Source of the DNA: Blautia sp. An81
Lineage (GTDB): Bacteria > Bacillota > Clostridia > Lachnospirales > Lachnospiraceae
Assembly (NCBI RefSeq): GCF_002161285.1
Contig: NZ_NFHH01000003.1
Location: 223,901-287,900, forward strand
DNA length: 64,000 nt
Direction: 5' to 3'
Shown here: positions 7,779-16,567 of the stretch, in pieces
Layout of the letters: every line of letters begins with the position of its first letter
Position numbering within the stretch: position 1 is the stretch's first letter
Translations under genes and position numbers: made by a program
Notes under the pieces: model-generated
Seen by the model: only the letters and a program-made list of their open reading frames with translations
What the model was told of the DNA's origin: nothing
Database searches by the model: none

Positions 7779-10424
7779 ATGAAGGAAAAAATCCTGCTGA
7801 TAGACGGGCACAGTATCTTGAACAGAACTTATTACGGGCTTCCGGACCTGACAAATTCCGAAGGCCTTCATACCAACGCCATATACGGGTTTCTCAATAT
7901 CCTATTTAAAATGCTGGAGGAGGAGAATCCCGATTACCTTACAGTAGCCTTTGACCTTCCTGCCCCTACCTTCCGCCATAAAATGTATGATGCCTATAAA
8001 GGGACCAGAAAGCCTATGCCGGGAGAGCTGCGGGAACAGGTGCCGGTGATGAAAGACGTGCTGGAAGCCATGGGAGTAAATATTGTATCTAAAGAAGGGT
8101 ATGAGGCAGATGACGTCCTGGGAACTCTGGCAAAGAAAAGCGAAACTCAGGGAATGGATGTGACCATTCTTTCCGGTGACAGGGATCTCCTTCAGCTGGC
8201 CACAGAAAATATCTGTATCCGGATTCCCAAGACAAAGGGAGGAAAGACTACTATTGAGGACTATTATGCAAAAGATGTAAAAGAGGCTTACCAGCTTACG
8301 CCGCCTCAGATCATAGAGCTGAAAGCCCTGATGGGAGATTCTGCCGACAATATTCCCGGACTTCCGGGAGTAGGTGAGAAAACTGCCACAAAGCTCCTTC
8401 TGGAATACGGTACTGCAGAAAATGCCTATGCTCATGTGGAGGAAATCAAGCCCAAGAAAGCCCAGAACGCCTTTCTGGAGCATTATGATCTGGCAGTGCT
8501 GAGCCGAAAGCTGGCGACTATCAATACCGACAGTCCTGTGGAACTGGACCGGGAGAAGGCAAGGGTCCATGATTTCTATACCCAGGAGGCCTATGAATTT
8601 TTCAAGGAGCTGGAGTTTAAAAACTTCCTTTCCAGATTCCAGGATAAGGGAGAACAGGTAAAGGCAGAAGAGTATTTCCAGACAGTGACGGATCTTGCCC
8701 TTGCAGAAGAAATCTTCAAAAAAGCAGAAGAAAAAGAAGGCATCGGTCTGGAACTTTTGGAAGAGGGAGATAGTTTCCTTGGCCTGGGGCTGTCCTATGA
8801 GGAGGAAGAGAAGTTTCAGGTGTACTGTTTTCTGCCTCAGGGATTTTTGACCAGGGATTATCTCATGGAGAAGGCTGACCGTCTCTGCGGACATGGCAGA
8901 CTGGTTGCTTCTCTGGATATTAAGACTATGCTCCGTCACATGGATATCCAGGAGCATACAGCTATGTTTGACGCAGGGATCGCTGCCTATCTTCTGAATC
9001 CTCTGAAGTCCCAGTATACTTATGATGATATTGCCAAGGAATACCTGGGAGAAATCCTTCCTGCTAAAGAAGACCTTATAGGAAAGCTTTCCTATGTGAA
9101 GGCTTCTGATGAAAAAGAACAGGAAGTTGCCAAAAGTATCTGCTACATGGCTTATGTGGCGCTGAAGTCTCAAAAGCCCCTTCTGGGAGCTCTGGAAAGC
9201 ACAGGAATGAAAGCTTTATTTACAGACATTGAAATGCCTCTGCTTTTTACTCTTTCCGATATGGAAAAGGAAGGCATCCGGGTCAATGGAGAAGAGTTGA
9301 AGGAGTATGGAGAAAAACTTCAGGTTCGTATCGAAGAGCTGGAGAAAACCATCTGGGAAGAGGCAGGAGAGGAATTTAATATCAATTCGCCCAAGCAGCT
9401 GGGAGTGATTCTTTTTGAAAAGATGGGGCTGCCGGGGGGGAAAAAGACCAAGACCGGATATTCTACAGCAGCAGATGTGCTGGAGAAGCTGGCGCCGGAT
9501 CATCAGATTGTAGCGGATATCCTGGAATACCGGCAGCTTGCAAAGCTGAAGTCTACTTACGCAGACGGACTGGCCAACTATATAGATGAAGGAGGAAGGA
9601 TCCATTCCACCTTTAATCAGACCATTACTGCCACTGGAAGGATCAGCAGTACAGAACCAAACCTTCAGAACATCCCTGTCCGGACAGAGCTGGGAAGAAT
9701 GCTCAGGAAGGTCTTTATCCCTAAAGAGGGTTATGTATTTCTGGATGCAGATTATTCCCAGATCGAGCTTCGCGTGCTGGCCCATATGTCCGGAGATGAG
9801 AAGCTGATCCAGGCATACCGGGAGGCCCAGGATATCCACAGGATCACAGCTTCCCAGGTCTTCCATGTTCCCTTTGAACAGGTGACACCTCTTCAGAGAA
9901 GAAATGCCAAGGCAGTAAACTTTGGGATTGTCTATGGCATCAGCTCCTTTGGATTGAGCCAGGATCTGAGTATTACCAGAAAAGAGGCTGCTCAGTATAT
10001 TGAGGATTATTTCAAGACCTATCCAAAGATCAAAGGATTTCTGGACGGACTGGTGAAACAGGCAAAGGAACAAGGATATGTGTCTACTATGTTTGGAAGA
10101 AGACGTCCGGTGCCGGAACTGAAATCCAGCAACTTTATGCAGCGTTCTTTCGGAGAAAGGGTAGCTATGAATTCTCCCATTCAGGGAACCGCTGCTGACA
10201 TCATAAAAATTGCCATGAACCGGGTAAGCAGAAGACTCAGAGAAGAAAATCTGAAGTCAAAGCTGATCCTTCAGGTTCATGATGAGCTGCTCATTGAGAC
10301 AGCCAGAGAGGAAGAGCCCAGGGTGGCCGCTATCCTGGAGGAAGAGATGAAAGGAGCAGCAGAGCTGTCTGTGGCTTTGGAAGTGGATATGCATACCGGA
10401 GAAAACTGGTATGAAGCTAAATAG
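7779..10424 (+). CDS. polA: DNA polymerase I
   Basis: Family A polymerase for Okazaki fragment processing and repair, 881 residues. The N-terminal third is the 5' nuclease (LLIDGHSILNRTYYG, EADDVLGTLA, SGDRDLLQL, GDSADNIPGLPGVGEKTA). Polymerase motif A is DADYSQIELRVLAH, motif B RRNAKAVNFGIVYG and motif C QVHDELL. The middle 3'-5' exonuclease region is degenerate: the DxE metal-binding motif is not recognisable (LELLEEGDS at the expected place), so proofreading is probably absent, as in many Firmicutes. It starts an operon with coaE and walJ; the next gene begins 26 bp downstream. Confidence 0.98.
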   Translation: MKEKILLIDGHSILNRTYYGLPDLTNSEGLHTNAIYGFLNILFKMLEEENPDYLTVAFDLPAPTFRHKMYDAYKGTRKPMPGELREQVPVMKDVLEAMGVNIVSKEGYEADDVLGTLAKKSETQGMDVTILSGDRDLLQLATENICIRIPKTKGGKTTIEDYYAKDVKEAYQLTPPQIIELKALMGDSADNIPGLPGVGEKTATKLLLEYGTAENAYAHVEEIKPKKAQNAFLEHYDLAVLSRKLATINTDSPVELDREKARVHDFYTQEAYEFFKELEFKNFLSRFQDKGEQVKAEEYFQTVTDLALAEEIFKKAEEKEGIGLELLEEGDSFLGLGLSYEEEEKFQVYCFLPQGFLTRDYLMEKADRLCGHGRLVASLDIKTMLRHMDIQEHTAMFDAGIAAYLLNPLKSQYTYDDIAKEYLGEILPAKEDLIGKLSYVKASDEKEQEVAKSICYMAYVALKSQKPLLGALESTGMKALFTDIEMPLLFTLSDMEKEGIRVNGEELKEYGEKLQVRIEELEKTIWEEAGEEFNINSPKQLGVILFEKMGLPGGKKTKTGYSTAADVLEKLAPDHQIVADILEYRQLAKLKSTYADGLANYIDEGGRIHSTFNQTITATGRISSTEPNLQNIPVRTELGRMLRKVFIPKEGYVFLDADYSQIELRVLAHMSGDEKLIQAYREAQDIHRITASQVFHVPFEQVTPLQRRNAKAVNFGIVYGISSFGLSQDLSITRKEAAQYIEDYFKTYPKIKGFLDGLVKQAKEQGYVSTMFGRRRPVPELKSSNFMQRSFGERVAMNSPIQGTAADIIKIAMNRVSRRLREENLKSKLILQVHDELLIETAREEEPRVAAILEEEMKGAAELSVALEVDMHTGENWYEAK

Positions 10425-10450
10425 CGGATTTTTACGAAGGAGGGAAAAGT

Positions 10451-11053
10451 ATGAGAGTAATCGGTGTGACAGGGGGCGTAGGCTCAGGGAAAAGCGCGGT
10501 TTTAAATTATATTGAGGCCCATTTTGACGCCAGGATCGTAAAGGCAGACGAAGTAGGACATATGCTGATGATGCCCTGGGGAAAATGCTATGAGCCGGTG
10601 GTGAAGCTTTTTGGAGACTGGGTCGTAAAGGAGGACGGCTCTCTGGACCGTCAGGCCATTGCCCAGATCGTATTTAAGGATTCCGAAATGCTGAAAAAGC
10701 TCAATGGGATTATCCACCCTGAAGTGAAAAAATACATTGTGAATGAGATAGAAAGATCCAGAAAAGAAGAGACAGAATTCTTCTTTTTGGAAGCTGCCCT
10801 TCTTCTGGAAGAAAAATATGATGAAATCTGTGACGAGATATGGTATATTTATTGCGAAAAAGAAGTCCGGATGGAGCGCCTTCGCCGGGACCGGGGATAT
10901 TCAGATGAACGGATCCGCCAGGTAATGGAAAATCAGCTTCCCGATGAGGAGTATGAGGCTCACTGTGACTTCCAATTATATAACGATGAAGATGTGGCCC
11001 ACACCTATCTTCAGATCGAGCGAAGGATGAGAACATATTATGAATCTGTGTAG
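10451..11053 (+). CDS. coaE: Dephospho-CoA kinase
   Basis: Last step of coenzyme A synthesis: ATP-dependent phosphorylation of the ribose 3'-OH of dephospho-CoA. The P-loop GGVGSGKS is at residues 9-16, followed by the family patterns IVKADEVGH, LNGIIHPEV and RLRRDRGYS in the lid region. Length 200 residues is typical. An AAGGAGG site precedes it by a good distance. It lies between polA and the WalJ-like gene, whose start it overlaps by 14 bp, indicating coupling. Confidence 0.95.
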   Translation: MRVIGVTGGVGSGKSAVLNYIEAHFDARIVKADEVGHMLMMPWGKCYEPVVKLFGDWVVKEDGSLDRQAIAQIVFKDSEMLKKLNGIIHPEVKKYIVNEIERSRKEETEFFFLEAALLLEEKYDEICDEIWYIYCEKEVRMERLRRDRGYSDERIRQVMENQLPDEEYEAHCDFQLYNDEDVAHTYLQIERRMRTYYESV

Positions 11054-11837
11054 TATAGCCAGCGGAAGCAGCGGCAACTGTATTTACGTGGGAAGTGAGC
11101 ACACCAGCCTGCTGGTAGACGTTGGGATCAGCAAAAAGCGCATTGAGGAAGGACTGCGCAGCATTGACCGGAGCTGTCAGGAGTGTGACGGAATCCTGAT
11201 CACCCATGAACACTCCGATCACATTAAAGGTCTGGGAGTGATTTCCAGAAAGCATGGGATACCGGTTTATTGTACAAAAGGGACCATGGAGGCGATCCAG
11301 AGGATGAACAGTCTGGGGAAACTGCCTCCTGATCTTTTTCACGTCATCGAGGCTGACCGCCCTTTTCAGATCGGAGACCTTCAGGTAAACCCTTTCGCCA
11401 TCTCCCATGATGCGGCGGAACCGGTAGGGTACCGGATCAACCAGGGAGAAAAGTCTGTGGGGATTGCCACAGACCTGGGGTATTATGATGAGTACATAGT
11501 CCAGAATCTTTCAGGACTGGATGTGCTTCTCCTGGAGGCCAATCATGACGTGAACATGCTTCAGGTGGGAAGGTATCCCTATTATCTGAAGCAGCGTATC
11601 CTGGGAAATAAGGGGCACTTGTCCAATGAGACGGCGGGAAGACTGCTTTGCAGGCTTCTCCATGACCGCCTCCAGGCGGTTTTTCTGGGACATCTGAGCC
11701 AGGAAAACAATTACGAGGCACTGGCCTATGAGACCGTGTGCTCAGAGGTGACTATGGGAGAAAATCCCTGGACTTCCTCAGATTTTAAGATTACCGTGGC
11801 CCACAGGGACAGAATATCCGACCTGGTCACCATTTAG
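11040..11837 (+). CDS. walJ: Metallo-beta-lactamase fold hydrolase, WalJ/YycJ family
   Basis: 265 residues with the metal-binding motif THEHSDHIKGLG near residue 58, a second histidine region in FAISHDAAEPVG, and an acidic ligand in IATDLGYYDEY, all of the YycJ/WalJ type. In Firmicutes this family is linked to the WalRK cell-wall regulon and has been connected to DNA end processing; the substrate is not settled. The start ATG lies inside the last 14 bases of coaE. No walRK genes occur in the window, so it is detached from its usual neighbours. Confidence 0.88.
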   Translation: MNLCSIASGSSGNCIYVGSEHTSLLVDVGISKKRIEEGLRSIDRSCQECDGILITHEHSDHIKGLGVISRKHGIPVYCTKGTMEAIQRMNSLGKLPPDLFHVIEADRPFQIGDLQVNPFAISHDAAEPVGYRINQGEKSVGIATDLGYYDEYIVQNLSGLDVLLLEANHDVNMLQVGRYPYYLKQRILGNKGHLSNETAGRLLCRLLHDRLQAVFLGHLSQENNYEALAYETVCSEVTMGENPWTSSDFKITVAHRDRISDLVTI

Positions 11838-11852
11838 AAAAGGAGCAGAATC

Positions 11853-12125
11853 ATGAAAAAGACAATTATTACTGTAGTGGGAAAAGATACTGTAGGCATT
11901 ATCGCAAAGGTATGTACTTATCTGGCAGAGAACAGGGTGAATATCCTGGATATTTCCCAGACCATTGTAGATGGATATTTCAATATGATGATGATCACAG
12001 ATACCAGCCTGTCCCCGAAAAAGCTGGATGTACTTTCCAAGGAACTGGAAGAAGTGGGGAAAGAAATCGGCGTGGCGGTCCATGTGCAGCATGAGGATAT
12101 CTTTACCAAGATGCACCGCATCTGA
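11853..12125 (+). CDS. ACT domain protein, UPF0237 family
   Basis: A protein of 90 residues consisting of a single ACT domain (TIITVVGKDTVGIIAKVCTYLAEN, NILDISQTIVDGYFNMMMI). ACT domains bind small ligands such as amino acids and usually work as dimers. It sits 33 bp upstream of a UPF0210 gene; the same pair is conserved in many Firmicutes and Archaea, so this is probably its regulatory partner. Spacing of 15 bp from walJ suggests shared transcription. Confidence 0.9.
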   Translation: MKKTIITVVGKDTVGIIAKVCTYLAENRVNILDISQTIVDGYFNMMMITDTSLSPKKLDVLSKELEEVGKEIGVAVHVQHEDIFTKMHRI

Positions 12126-12158
12126 GACACCAGGGAGAAAGGACAGGTAAGACAGATT

Positions 12159-13523
12159 ATGATAAATATGTATGAGGTCAATGAGACCAATAAAATGATC
12201 GAGCAGGAAAATCTGGATGTGCGTACCATTACTTTGGGTATCAGCCTTCTGGACTGTATTGATTCGGACCTGCAGCAGGTAAACCGGAAAGTTTATGAGA
12301 AGATCACCACCCTTGCCGGACATCTGGTGGAAACGGGAGATGAGATCTCCAGGGAATTCGGAGTTCCTGTAGTAAACAAAAGAATCTCTGTTACACCCAT
12401 TGCTCTTGTAGGGGGAGCAGCCTGCAAATCCTCTGAAGACTTTGTAACCCTGGCTCAGACCCTGGACAAAGCAGCAAAAGAAGTAGGTGTAAATTTCATC
12501 GGCGGCTACAGCGCTACCGTGGCAAAGGGAATGACAAAGGCAGACGAGCTGCTGATCCGTTCTATTCCTGAAGCCCTGGCCTGTACAGAGCGGGTATGCA
12601 GTTCTGTAAATCTGGGCTCTACAAAAACCGGTATTAACATGGACGCTGTGCGCCTTATGGGAGATATTGTCCTGGAAACCGCCAAGGCTACTGCAGACCA
12701 GGATTCTCTGGGCTGTGCCAAGCTGGTAGTATTCTGTAACGCTCCGGACGACAATCCATTTATGGCAGGAGCTTTCCACGGGGTCACAGAAGCAGATGCA
12801 GTTATTAACGTAGGTGTTTCCGGTCCAGGTGTTGTAAAGACTGCTCTGGAAAGAGTCCGGGGAAAAGATTTTGAGGTACTGTGCGAGACTATTAAGAAAA
12901 CCGCCTTTAAGGTGACCAGAGTAGGACAGCTGGTGGCTCAGGAAGCCTCCAAACGTTTGGGAATTCCTTTCGGCATCGTAGACTTGTCTCTGGCTCCTAC
13001 ACCGGCCATTGGCGACAGTGTGGCGGATATTCTCCACGAGATCGGAGTGGAATACGCAGGAGCGCCGGGAACTACAGCAGCTCTGGCCCTCCTTAACGAC
13101 CAGGTAAAGAAGGGCGGAGTTATGGCCTCTTCCTATGTAGGAGGATTAAGCGGAGCCTTTATTCCTGTCAGTGAAGACCAGGGTATGATCGATGCTGTCC
13201 GTGCCAATGCCCTGACCATAGAGAAGCTGGAGGCTATGACCTGTGTCTGCTCTGTGGGACTGGATATGATCGCTATTCCGGGAGATACCAAGGCCACTAC
13301 CATTGCAGGAATCATTGCAGATGAATGTGCCATCGGTATGGTAAACCAGAAGACTACCGCTGTCCGTCTGATCCCGGTAATCGGAAAAGGAGTGGGAGAG
13401 ACCGTAGAGTTCGGCGGCCTGTTAGGCTATGCGCCTATCATGCCTGTAAATCCCTACTCCTGTGATAATTTCGTAAACCGTGGAGGAAGGATTCCGGCAC
13501 CTATACACAGTTTCAAGAACTGA
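12159..13523 (+). CDS. UPF0210/DUF711 protein (PFL-like fold family)
   Basis: 454 residues that match the UPF0210 family throughout: the N-terminal [14 protein letters not shown], the central [10 protein letters not shown] and [27 protein letters not shown], and the C-terminal [10 protein letters not shown]. Family members resemble glycyl-radical (PFL-type) barrels by fold, but no Gly-radical C-terminal loop or activase gene is seen here, and the function is unknown. A second ATG at 12168 is a possible start; ribosome binding evidence is weak for both. It partners the preceding ACT protein. Confidence 0.9.
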   Translation: MINMYEVNETNKMIEQENLDVRTITLGISLLDCIDSDLQQVNRKVYEKITTLAGHLVETGDEISREFGVPVVNKRISVTPIALVGGAACKSSEDFVTLAQTLDKAAKEVGVNFIGGYSATVAKGMTKADELLIRSIPEALACTERVCSSVNLGSTKTGINMDAVRLMGDIVLETAKATADQDSLGCAKLVVFCNAPDDNPFMAGAFHGVTEADAVINVGVSGPGVVKTALERVRGKDFEVLCETIKKTAFKVTRVGQLVAQEASKRLGIPFGIVDLSLAPTPAIGDSVADILHEIGVEYAGAPGTTAALALLNDQVKKGGVMASSYVGGLSGAFIPVSEDQGMIDAVRANALTIEKLEAMTCVCSVGLDMIAIPGDTKATTIAGIIADECAIGMVNQKTTAVRLIPVIGKGVGETVEFGGLLGYAPIMPVNPYSCDNFVNRGGRIPAPIHSFKN

Positions 13524-13547
13524 TGCTGTAAAAAGGAGAGATTTTCT

Positions 13548-13874
13548 ATGATACAGGGGCTGCTTGCAGCAGTGGCTGTGATTCTCCGCTTTGCCTTTCT
13601 TTTTGGGATTTATTATCTGATAAAGGGCCTGCTTCTGCTGTCAGGCAGAAGACTGCCTTTGAGAGGAATGGGAGACATGAGTAAAGAAGACTGGGAGAAA
13701 TGGGCTTCCGGAGAAGGCAGAGTATGCCTTTATTGGGCGGGAGTCCTGCTTCTTGCTTCTGCCTGCTTCTTTCTTTTAAAGACGATATCTTATATTCTGG
13801 TACTTGCAGTTTGCGTGCTGCTGGTGCTGGGATATGTGAAAAGAGTGAGAAATAATATAAAATATAGAAAGTAA
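13548..13874 (+). CDS. Small membrane protein, unknown function
   Basis: 108 residues. A hydrophobic N-terminal helix (residues about 2-30), a short charged loop containing GDMSKEDWEKWASGEG, and two close hydrophobic segments (about 62-100) ending in a basic tail VKRVRNNIKYRK suggest a membrane protein with two or three helices. The AAAAGGAGAG site 9 bp upstream supports the ATG. It follows the UPF0210 gene by 24 bp and is closed by a strong terminator. No function is recognised. Confidence 0.75.
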   Translation: MIQGLLAAVAVILRFAFLFGIYYLIKGLLLLSGRRLPLRGMGDMSKEDWEKWASGEGRVCLYWAGVLLLASACFFLLKTISYILVLAVCVLLVLGYVKRVRNNIKYRK

Positions 13875-13921
13875 AACGAAGAATGAACTTTCAGCCAATG
13901 CTGATTCAGGCCTTTTGACGA

Positions 13922-13990
13922 AAAAGAGACCATCCCGTAAAATCCAGGCTTTTGTAAAGCCTCAGATTTTGTGGGATGGTCTCTTTTCTC
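13922..13990 (+). terminator. Strong intrinsic terminator
   Basis: A perfect 15-bp stem (13922-13936 with 13973-13987) of AAAAGAGACCATCCC and its complement, with a partly structured loop and a T-rich tail. It closes the polA to UPF0210 stretch. The remainder up to 14090 holds no recognisable gene. Confidence 0.88.
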
Positions 13991-14093
13991 TTTAAAGAAG
14001 AGGATTGCCCAGCTATTACGGCCCAGAATAAGGAGACCGGGAACTGGGCGACAGGAATAACCAGGTTACTGTGGCCCAAAATAAGAAAAACCC

Positions 14094-14138
14094 TTGACAT
14101 ATATCGGCTTCCGATATACTATATAGTTAATCTATATA
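14094..14138 (+). promoter_or_regulatory. Promoter of the PadR operon with two inverted repeats
   Basis: TTGACA at 14094-14099 and TACTAT at 14117-14122 (17-bp spacer), or TATACT at 14115. Between the boxes lies a perfect 8-3-8 inverted repeat (TATATCGG/CCGATATA, 14100-14118), and just after the -10 a 7-5-7 repeat (TATATAG/CTATATA, 14120-14138). Both positions suit repression by the PadR protein encoded next. Confidence 0.7.
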
Positions 14139-14166
14139 TAGATAACCAATATAAGGAGTGATGTAC

Positions 14167-14496
14167 ATGGCGGCAAATAAGGCATGGATATCAGGCAGCG
14201 TAAAAATGCTGTTATTAAAGCTGTTGTCAGAAAAAGATATGTACGGCTATGAGATGATTACTACACTGCGAAAGCGTTCCCAGAACGTATTTGAATTGAA
14301 AGCAGGGACTCTTTACCCTCTCCTTCACACCATGGAGGAAGAGGAACTTCTGACTTCTTATGAGGAAGAATTTCTGGGGAAGACAAGGAAGTATTACCGG
14401 ATTACGAAAAACGGGGAGAAACTTCTGAAATGTAAGGAAGAGGAATGGGAGGAATATTCTTCTGCCGTAACTGCTGTACTGAAATGGGAGGGCTAG
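14167..14496 (+). CDS. PadR family transcriptional regulator
   Basis: 109 residues of compact PadR winged helix: SVKMLLLKLLSEKDMYGYEMI, then LKAGTLYPLLHTMEEEELL (recognition helix) and KYYRITKNGEKLL (wing), with a short C-terminal helix, as in the PadR-s2 type. ATG 14167 is chosen because AAGGAG at 14153-14158 is 8 bases upstream; the earlier GTG and ATG codons are too close to it. It precedes an FtsW-like gene by 3 bp. By family analogy it represses its own operon, probably through the repeats at 14100-14138. Confidence 0.9.
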   Translation: MAANKAWISGSVKMLLLKLLSEKDMYGYEMITTLRKRSQNVFELKAGTLYPLLHTMEEEELLTSYEEEFLGKTRKYYRITKNGEKLLKCKEEEWEEYSSAVTAVLKWEG

Positions 14497-14499
14497 GAC

Positions 14500-15810
14500 A
14501 TGGAAGAATATTTAAAGACGCTGTTGGAGCAGATCCGGTGTAAAAAAGCCAGAAGTCTCATAGAGGAAGAACTGAGAGGCCATCTGGAAGAACAGATAGA
14601 AGAAAACCGGATGTCAGGTATGGAACCGGAAGAAGCGGAAAAAGCCGCTGTCCTGGATATGGGAGATCCGGTCCAGACGGGAATCTCTCTGGATGGAATC
14701 CACCGGCCCCAGATATCCTGGAGACTGGTGATTCTTGTAGGTGCAGTCAGTCTTCTGAGTATTGTCCTTCAGATGGCAGCAGGACTCAGCCAGAATCCTG
14801 CTGGAGGAATAGCTGGAGGACTGGACCACAGCCTGTATGTAATTTTTGGTTTTGCCCTTATGCTCGTAATTTATCGGATGGATTACAGTTTTCTTGGAAA
14901 AAACGCTCTGTGGGTGACTTTGGGTTTCTTCCTGATGCTGCTTTTCTTTAGAATATTGTCCATGCCGATTAACGGAACTTATATATGGCTATCCATCGGG
15001 AATGTCAGTATTTCACTGGGAGCTTTGCTATATTTATGGCCTCCTTTATATGGAGCTCTTCTTTATAGATATTATGGCCAGGGATATAAAGGAGTTGCCA
15101 AGTGCTTTCTGTGGACCTTATTTCCTCTATGGTATGCCTGGACTTTCCCTGATATAGGCCTGGCTTTCGTTATTTTTTTTGCAAGTATGATCCTTTTGTC
15201 TCTTGGGATTATTCAGGGATGGTTCCGGATCAAGAAGGGAAGGACTCTGGCTGTTATATGGGGAGCGGCTATTTTTCTGCCGGCTTTTTACCTTTTGTGG
15301 GGAGTGTTTTTTCATGGATTTGAAGCTTATCAAATGGAACGCCTGACTGTGTATTTAAGGGGAGAAAACAGAGCAGTCAGCATGCTGGCAGGCAGCCGCT
15401 GGTTTGGAAAAGGTGCAGAAATGGATGTTGCAAAAGCAGTTGAGTATAACAGTGACTATATACTGAGCTATTTATGCTCCTGTTATGGAATCCTAGCGGC
15501 TGTTTTTATTGCGGTTTTAGTTCTCGGACTGATTTTCGCAGCAATAAAAATTGCAGGGAAAGGGAAAAACCGTTTTGGGAAAATGATTGGCTTTGCCAGC
15601 GGACTGTCTCTGCTTCTGCCGGCAGGAATCAATGTCCTGGTGAATCTTGGGCTGATCCCTGGGATGAACACCTTTCTGCCTTTTCTGTCTAAGGGAAATT
15701 CCTACCTGTTGGTATCCTATATTCTGCTTGGGCTGATGTTAAGTGTATACCGGTATAAAAACATCCTTTCAGAAAAGGCATGCCGGAAGGCAAAGCCGGC
15801 GGTAAAATAA
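14500..15810 (+). CDS. FtsW/RodA/SpoVE family protein with N-terminal permease-prefix region
   Basis: 436 residues. Residues 1-75 are soluble and helical (RSLIEEELRGHLEEQIEENRMSG...EEAEKAAVLDMGDP), a pattern seen in the permease-prefix/DUF1700-like domains that accompany PadR regulators. The rest has about nine membrane segments, with a C-terminal segment (LPFLSKGNSYLLVSYILLG) resembling the conserved FPFMSYGGSS region of SEDS glycosyltransferases. FtsW, RodA and SpoVE polymerise peptidoglycan glycan strands. The canonical catalytic loop is not obvious, so activity is uncertain. The gene is 3 bp from padR and is probably an envelope response function rather than housekeeping division. Confidence 0.78.
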   Translation: MEEYLKTLLEQIRCKKARSLIEEELRGHLEEQIEENRMSGMEPEEAEKAAVLDMGDPVQTGISLDGIHRPQISWRLVILVGAVSLLSIVLQMAAGLSQNPAGGIAGGLDHSLYVIFGFALMLVIYRMDYSFLGKNALWVTLGFFLMLLFFRILSMPINGTYIWLSIGNVSISLGALLYLWPPLYGALLYRYYGQGYKGVAKCFLWTLFPLWYAWTFPDIGLAFVIFFASMILLSLGIIQGWFRIKKGRTLAVIWGAAIFLPAFYLLWGVFFHGFEAYQMERLTVYLRGENRAVSMLAGSRWFGKGAEMDVAKAVEYNSDYILSYLCSCYGILAAVFIAVLVLGLIFAAIKIAGKGKNRFGKMIGFASGLSLLLPAGINVLVNLGLIPGMNTFLPFLSKGNSYLLVSYILLGLMLSVYRYKNILSEKACRKAKPAVK

Positions 15811-15880
15811 GAAAATCAGAGAATTACAGGAGATTTTTGCAGATCGCTGACAAAGGTCTTCTGTGATTTTTCTGCTTTTA
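15811..15880 (-). pseudogene. 3'-terminal fragment of tmcAL
   Basis: Read on the minus strand, this segment encodes the last 20 or so residues of TmcAL (KAEKSQKTFVSDLQ and KSPVIL, then a stop), the same peptide as the end of the intact gene at 16639-17910; the three base differences are silent. Upstream of it the frame is lost. It is a displaced duplicate of the gene's 3' end. Confidence 0.85.
15822..15877 (+). terminator. Hairpin terminator inside repeat copy 1
   Basis: AATTACAGGAGA pairs with TCTTCTGTGATT (one G.U pair and one mismatch) and is followed by TTTTCTGCTTTTA. It ends the PadR-FtsW transcript. Confidence 0.65.
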
Positions 15881-16010
15881 TGGTTTTACAGATCTGCTAA
15901 TTGACGCAGATACTTTAAAGGACTACAATATTATTAAAGCAGATGACATGAATGGAAGTGATGGTGAAAAATACATTCATTGTTCATGATATAAGCTAAG
16001 GAGTGGTTAA
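15881..16010 (+). other. Intergenic segment with possible decayed frame
   Basis: A frame without a start codon stays open from 15867 to the TGA at 15987-15989 (reading LIDADTLKDYNII and ADDMNGSDGEKYIHCS). It looks codon-like but matches nothing I recognise and may be a remnant brought with the DUF4258/YgiT pair. AAGGAG near 15999 is the ribosome binding site of the next gene. Confidence 0.3.
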
Positions 16011-16325
16011 ATGGATTTAAAAATATTCCAGACACTATGTGCAGAATCTAAAATCATCTGGACGCAACACGGATTGGAACGAATGCAGGAACGTGATATC
16101 AGTCGAGCAGATGTTAAAAATGGAATTGCAAGTGGAGAAATCATTGAAGAATATCCGGACGATTATCCTCACCCAAGCTGTTTGATTTTTGGGTATACTG
16201 TTAACGGCAGGATTTTGCATATTGTAGCTGGATGTGATAGTATAAATGTATATATCATAACAGCATACTATCCAGACAGCAGAAAATTTGAAGATGATCT
16301 GAAAACCAGAAGAAAGGGGAAATAA
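16011..16325 (+). CDS. DUF4258 protein, probable toxin of a toxin-antitoxin pair
   Basis: 104 residues containing IIWTQHGLERMQERDIS near the N-terminus, then SGEIIEEYPDDYPHPSCLIFGYTVNGRILHIVAG and VYIITAYYPD, the pattern of DUF4258 (a small RelE/BrnT-like fold). The conserved His and Arg in HGLERMQER and the strand VYIITAYYPD support it. The next gene, 2 bp downstream, encodes a YgiT-type zinc-finger protein, the antitoxin usually paired with this family. Toxic RNase activity is inferred from the family arrangement. The pair lies within a duplicated segment, which suggests recent arrival. Confidence 0.82.
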   Translation: MDLKIFQTLCAESKIIWTQHGLERMQERDISRADVKNGIASGEIIEEYPDDYPHPSCLIFGYTVNGRILHIVAGCDSINVYIITAYYPDSRKFEDDLKTRRKGK

Positions 16326-16327
16326 TT

Positions 16328-16555
16328 ATGTGTATGTTTTGCAAGAATGCGACAACTGTTCAAAGCACTACAACTCATGTGGTAAACTATAAAAACTGTA
16401 TTATTGTAATTAAAAATGTTCCCTGTCTTGAATGTGATCAGTGCGGCGAGAAATATTATACAGATGAAGTGGCTGAAAAACTGGAAGTAATTGTAAATAT
16501 GGCTAAAAAGCTGATGCAGGAGATTGCAGTCATTGATTATCAGCAGGCAGCATAA
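16328..16555 (+). CDS. YgiT-type zinc-finger protein, probable antitoxin
   Basis: 75 residues. Two CxxC pairs (CMFC near the N-terminus and CDQC at about residues 38-41) form the zinc site of YgiT/MqsA N-terminal domains; YYTDEVAEKLE follows in the usual place. The large DNA-binding HTH domain of full MqsA is absent, as in the short form that accompanies DUF4258 partners. Two bases separate it from the toxin gene, whose stop codon sits within its ribosome binding region. Confidence 0.85.
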   Translation: MCMFCKNATTVQSTTTHVVNYKNCIIVIKNVPCLECDQCGEKYYTDEVAEKLEVIVNMAKKLMQEIAVIDYQQAA

Positions 16556-16567
16556 ATAAGAGACAGC

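Larger units (their letters stand above)
15808..15880 (+). repeat. Direct repeat copy 1 (duplicated tmcAL 3' end)
   Basis: This 73-bp stretch matches 16631-16703 with only three substitutions. Similarity continues, with a small gap, to about 15897. It begins at the stop codon of the FtsW-like gene. The two copies bracket the DUF4258/YgiT gene pair. Confidence 0.93.

Noticed and set aside
7902..9173. Long open frame on the minus strand opposite polA
   Set aside because: It lies wholly inside polA, which has all family motifs, and its translation is hydrophobic and Cys/Phe-rich without recognisable features. The same applies to 9216-10073, 35428-36636 and 45003-46283 on the minus strand.
13988..14090. 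Extra regulatory RNA or gene after the terminator at 13922-13990
   Set aside because: The sequence has loosely repeated words (CCCAG..., GGCCCA) but no consistent helix, promoter or coding frame.
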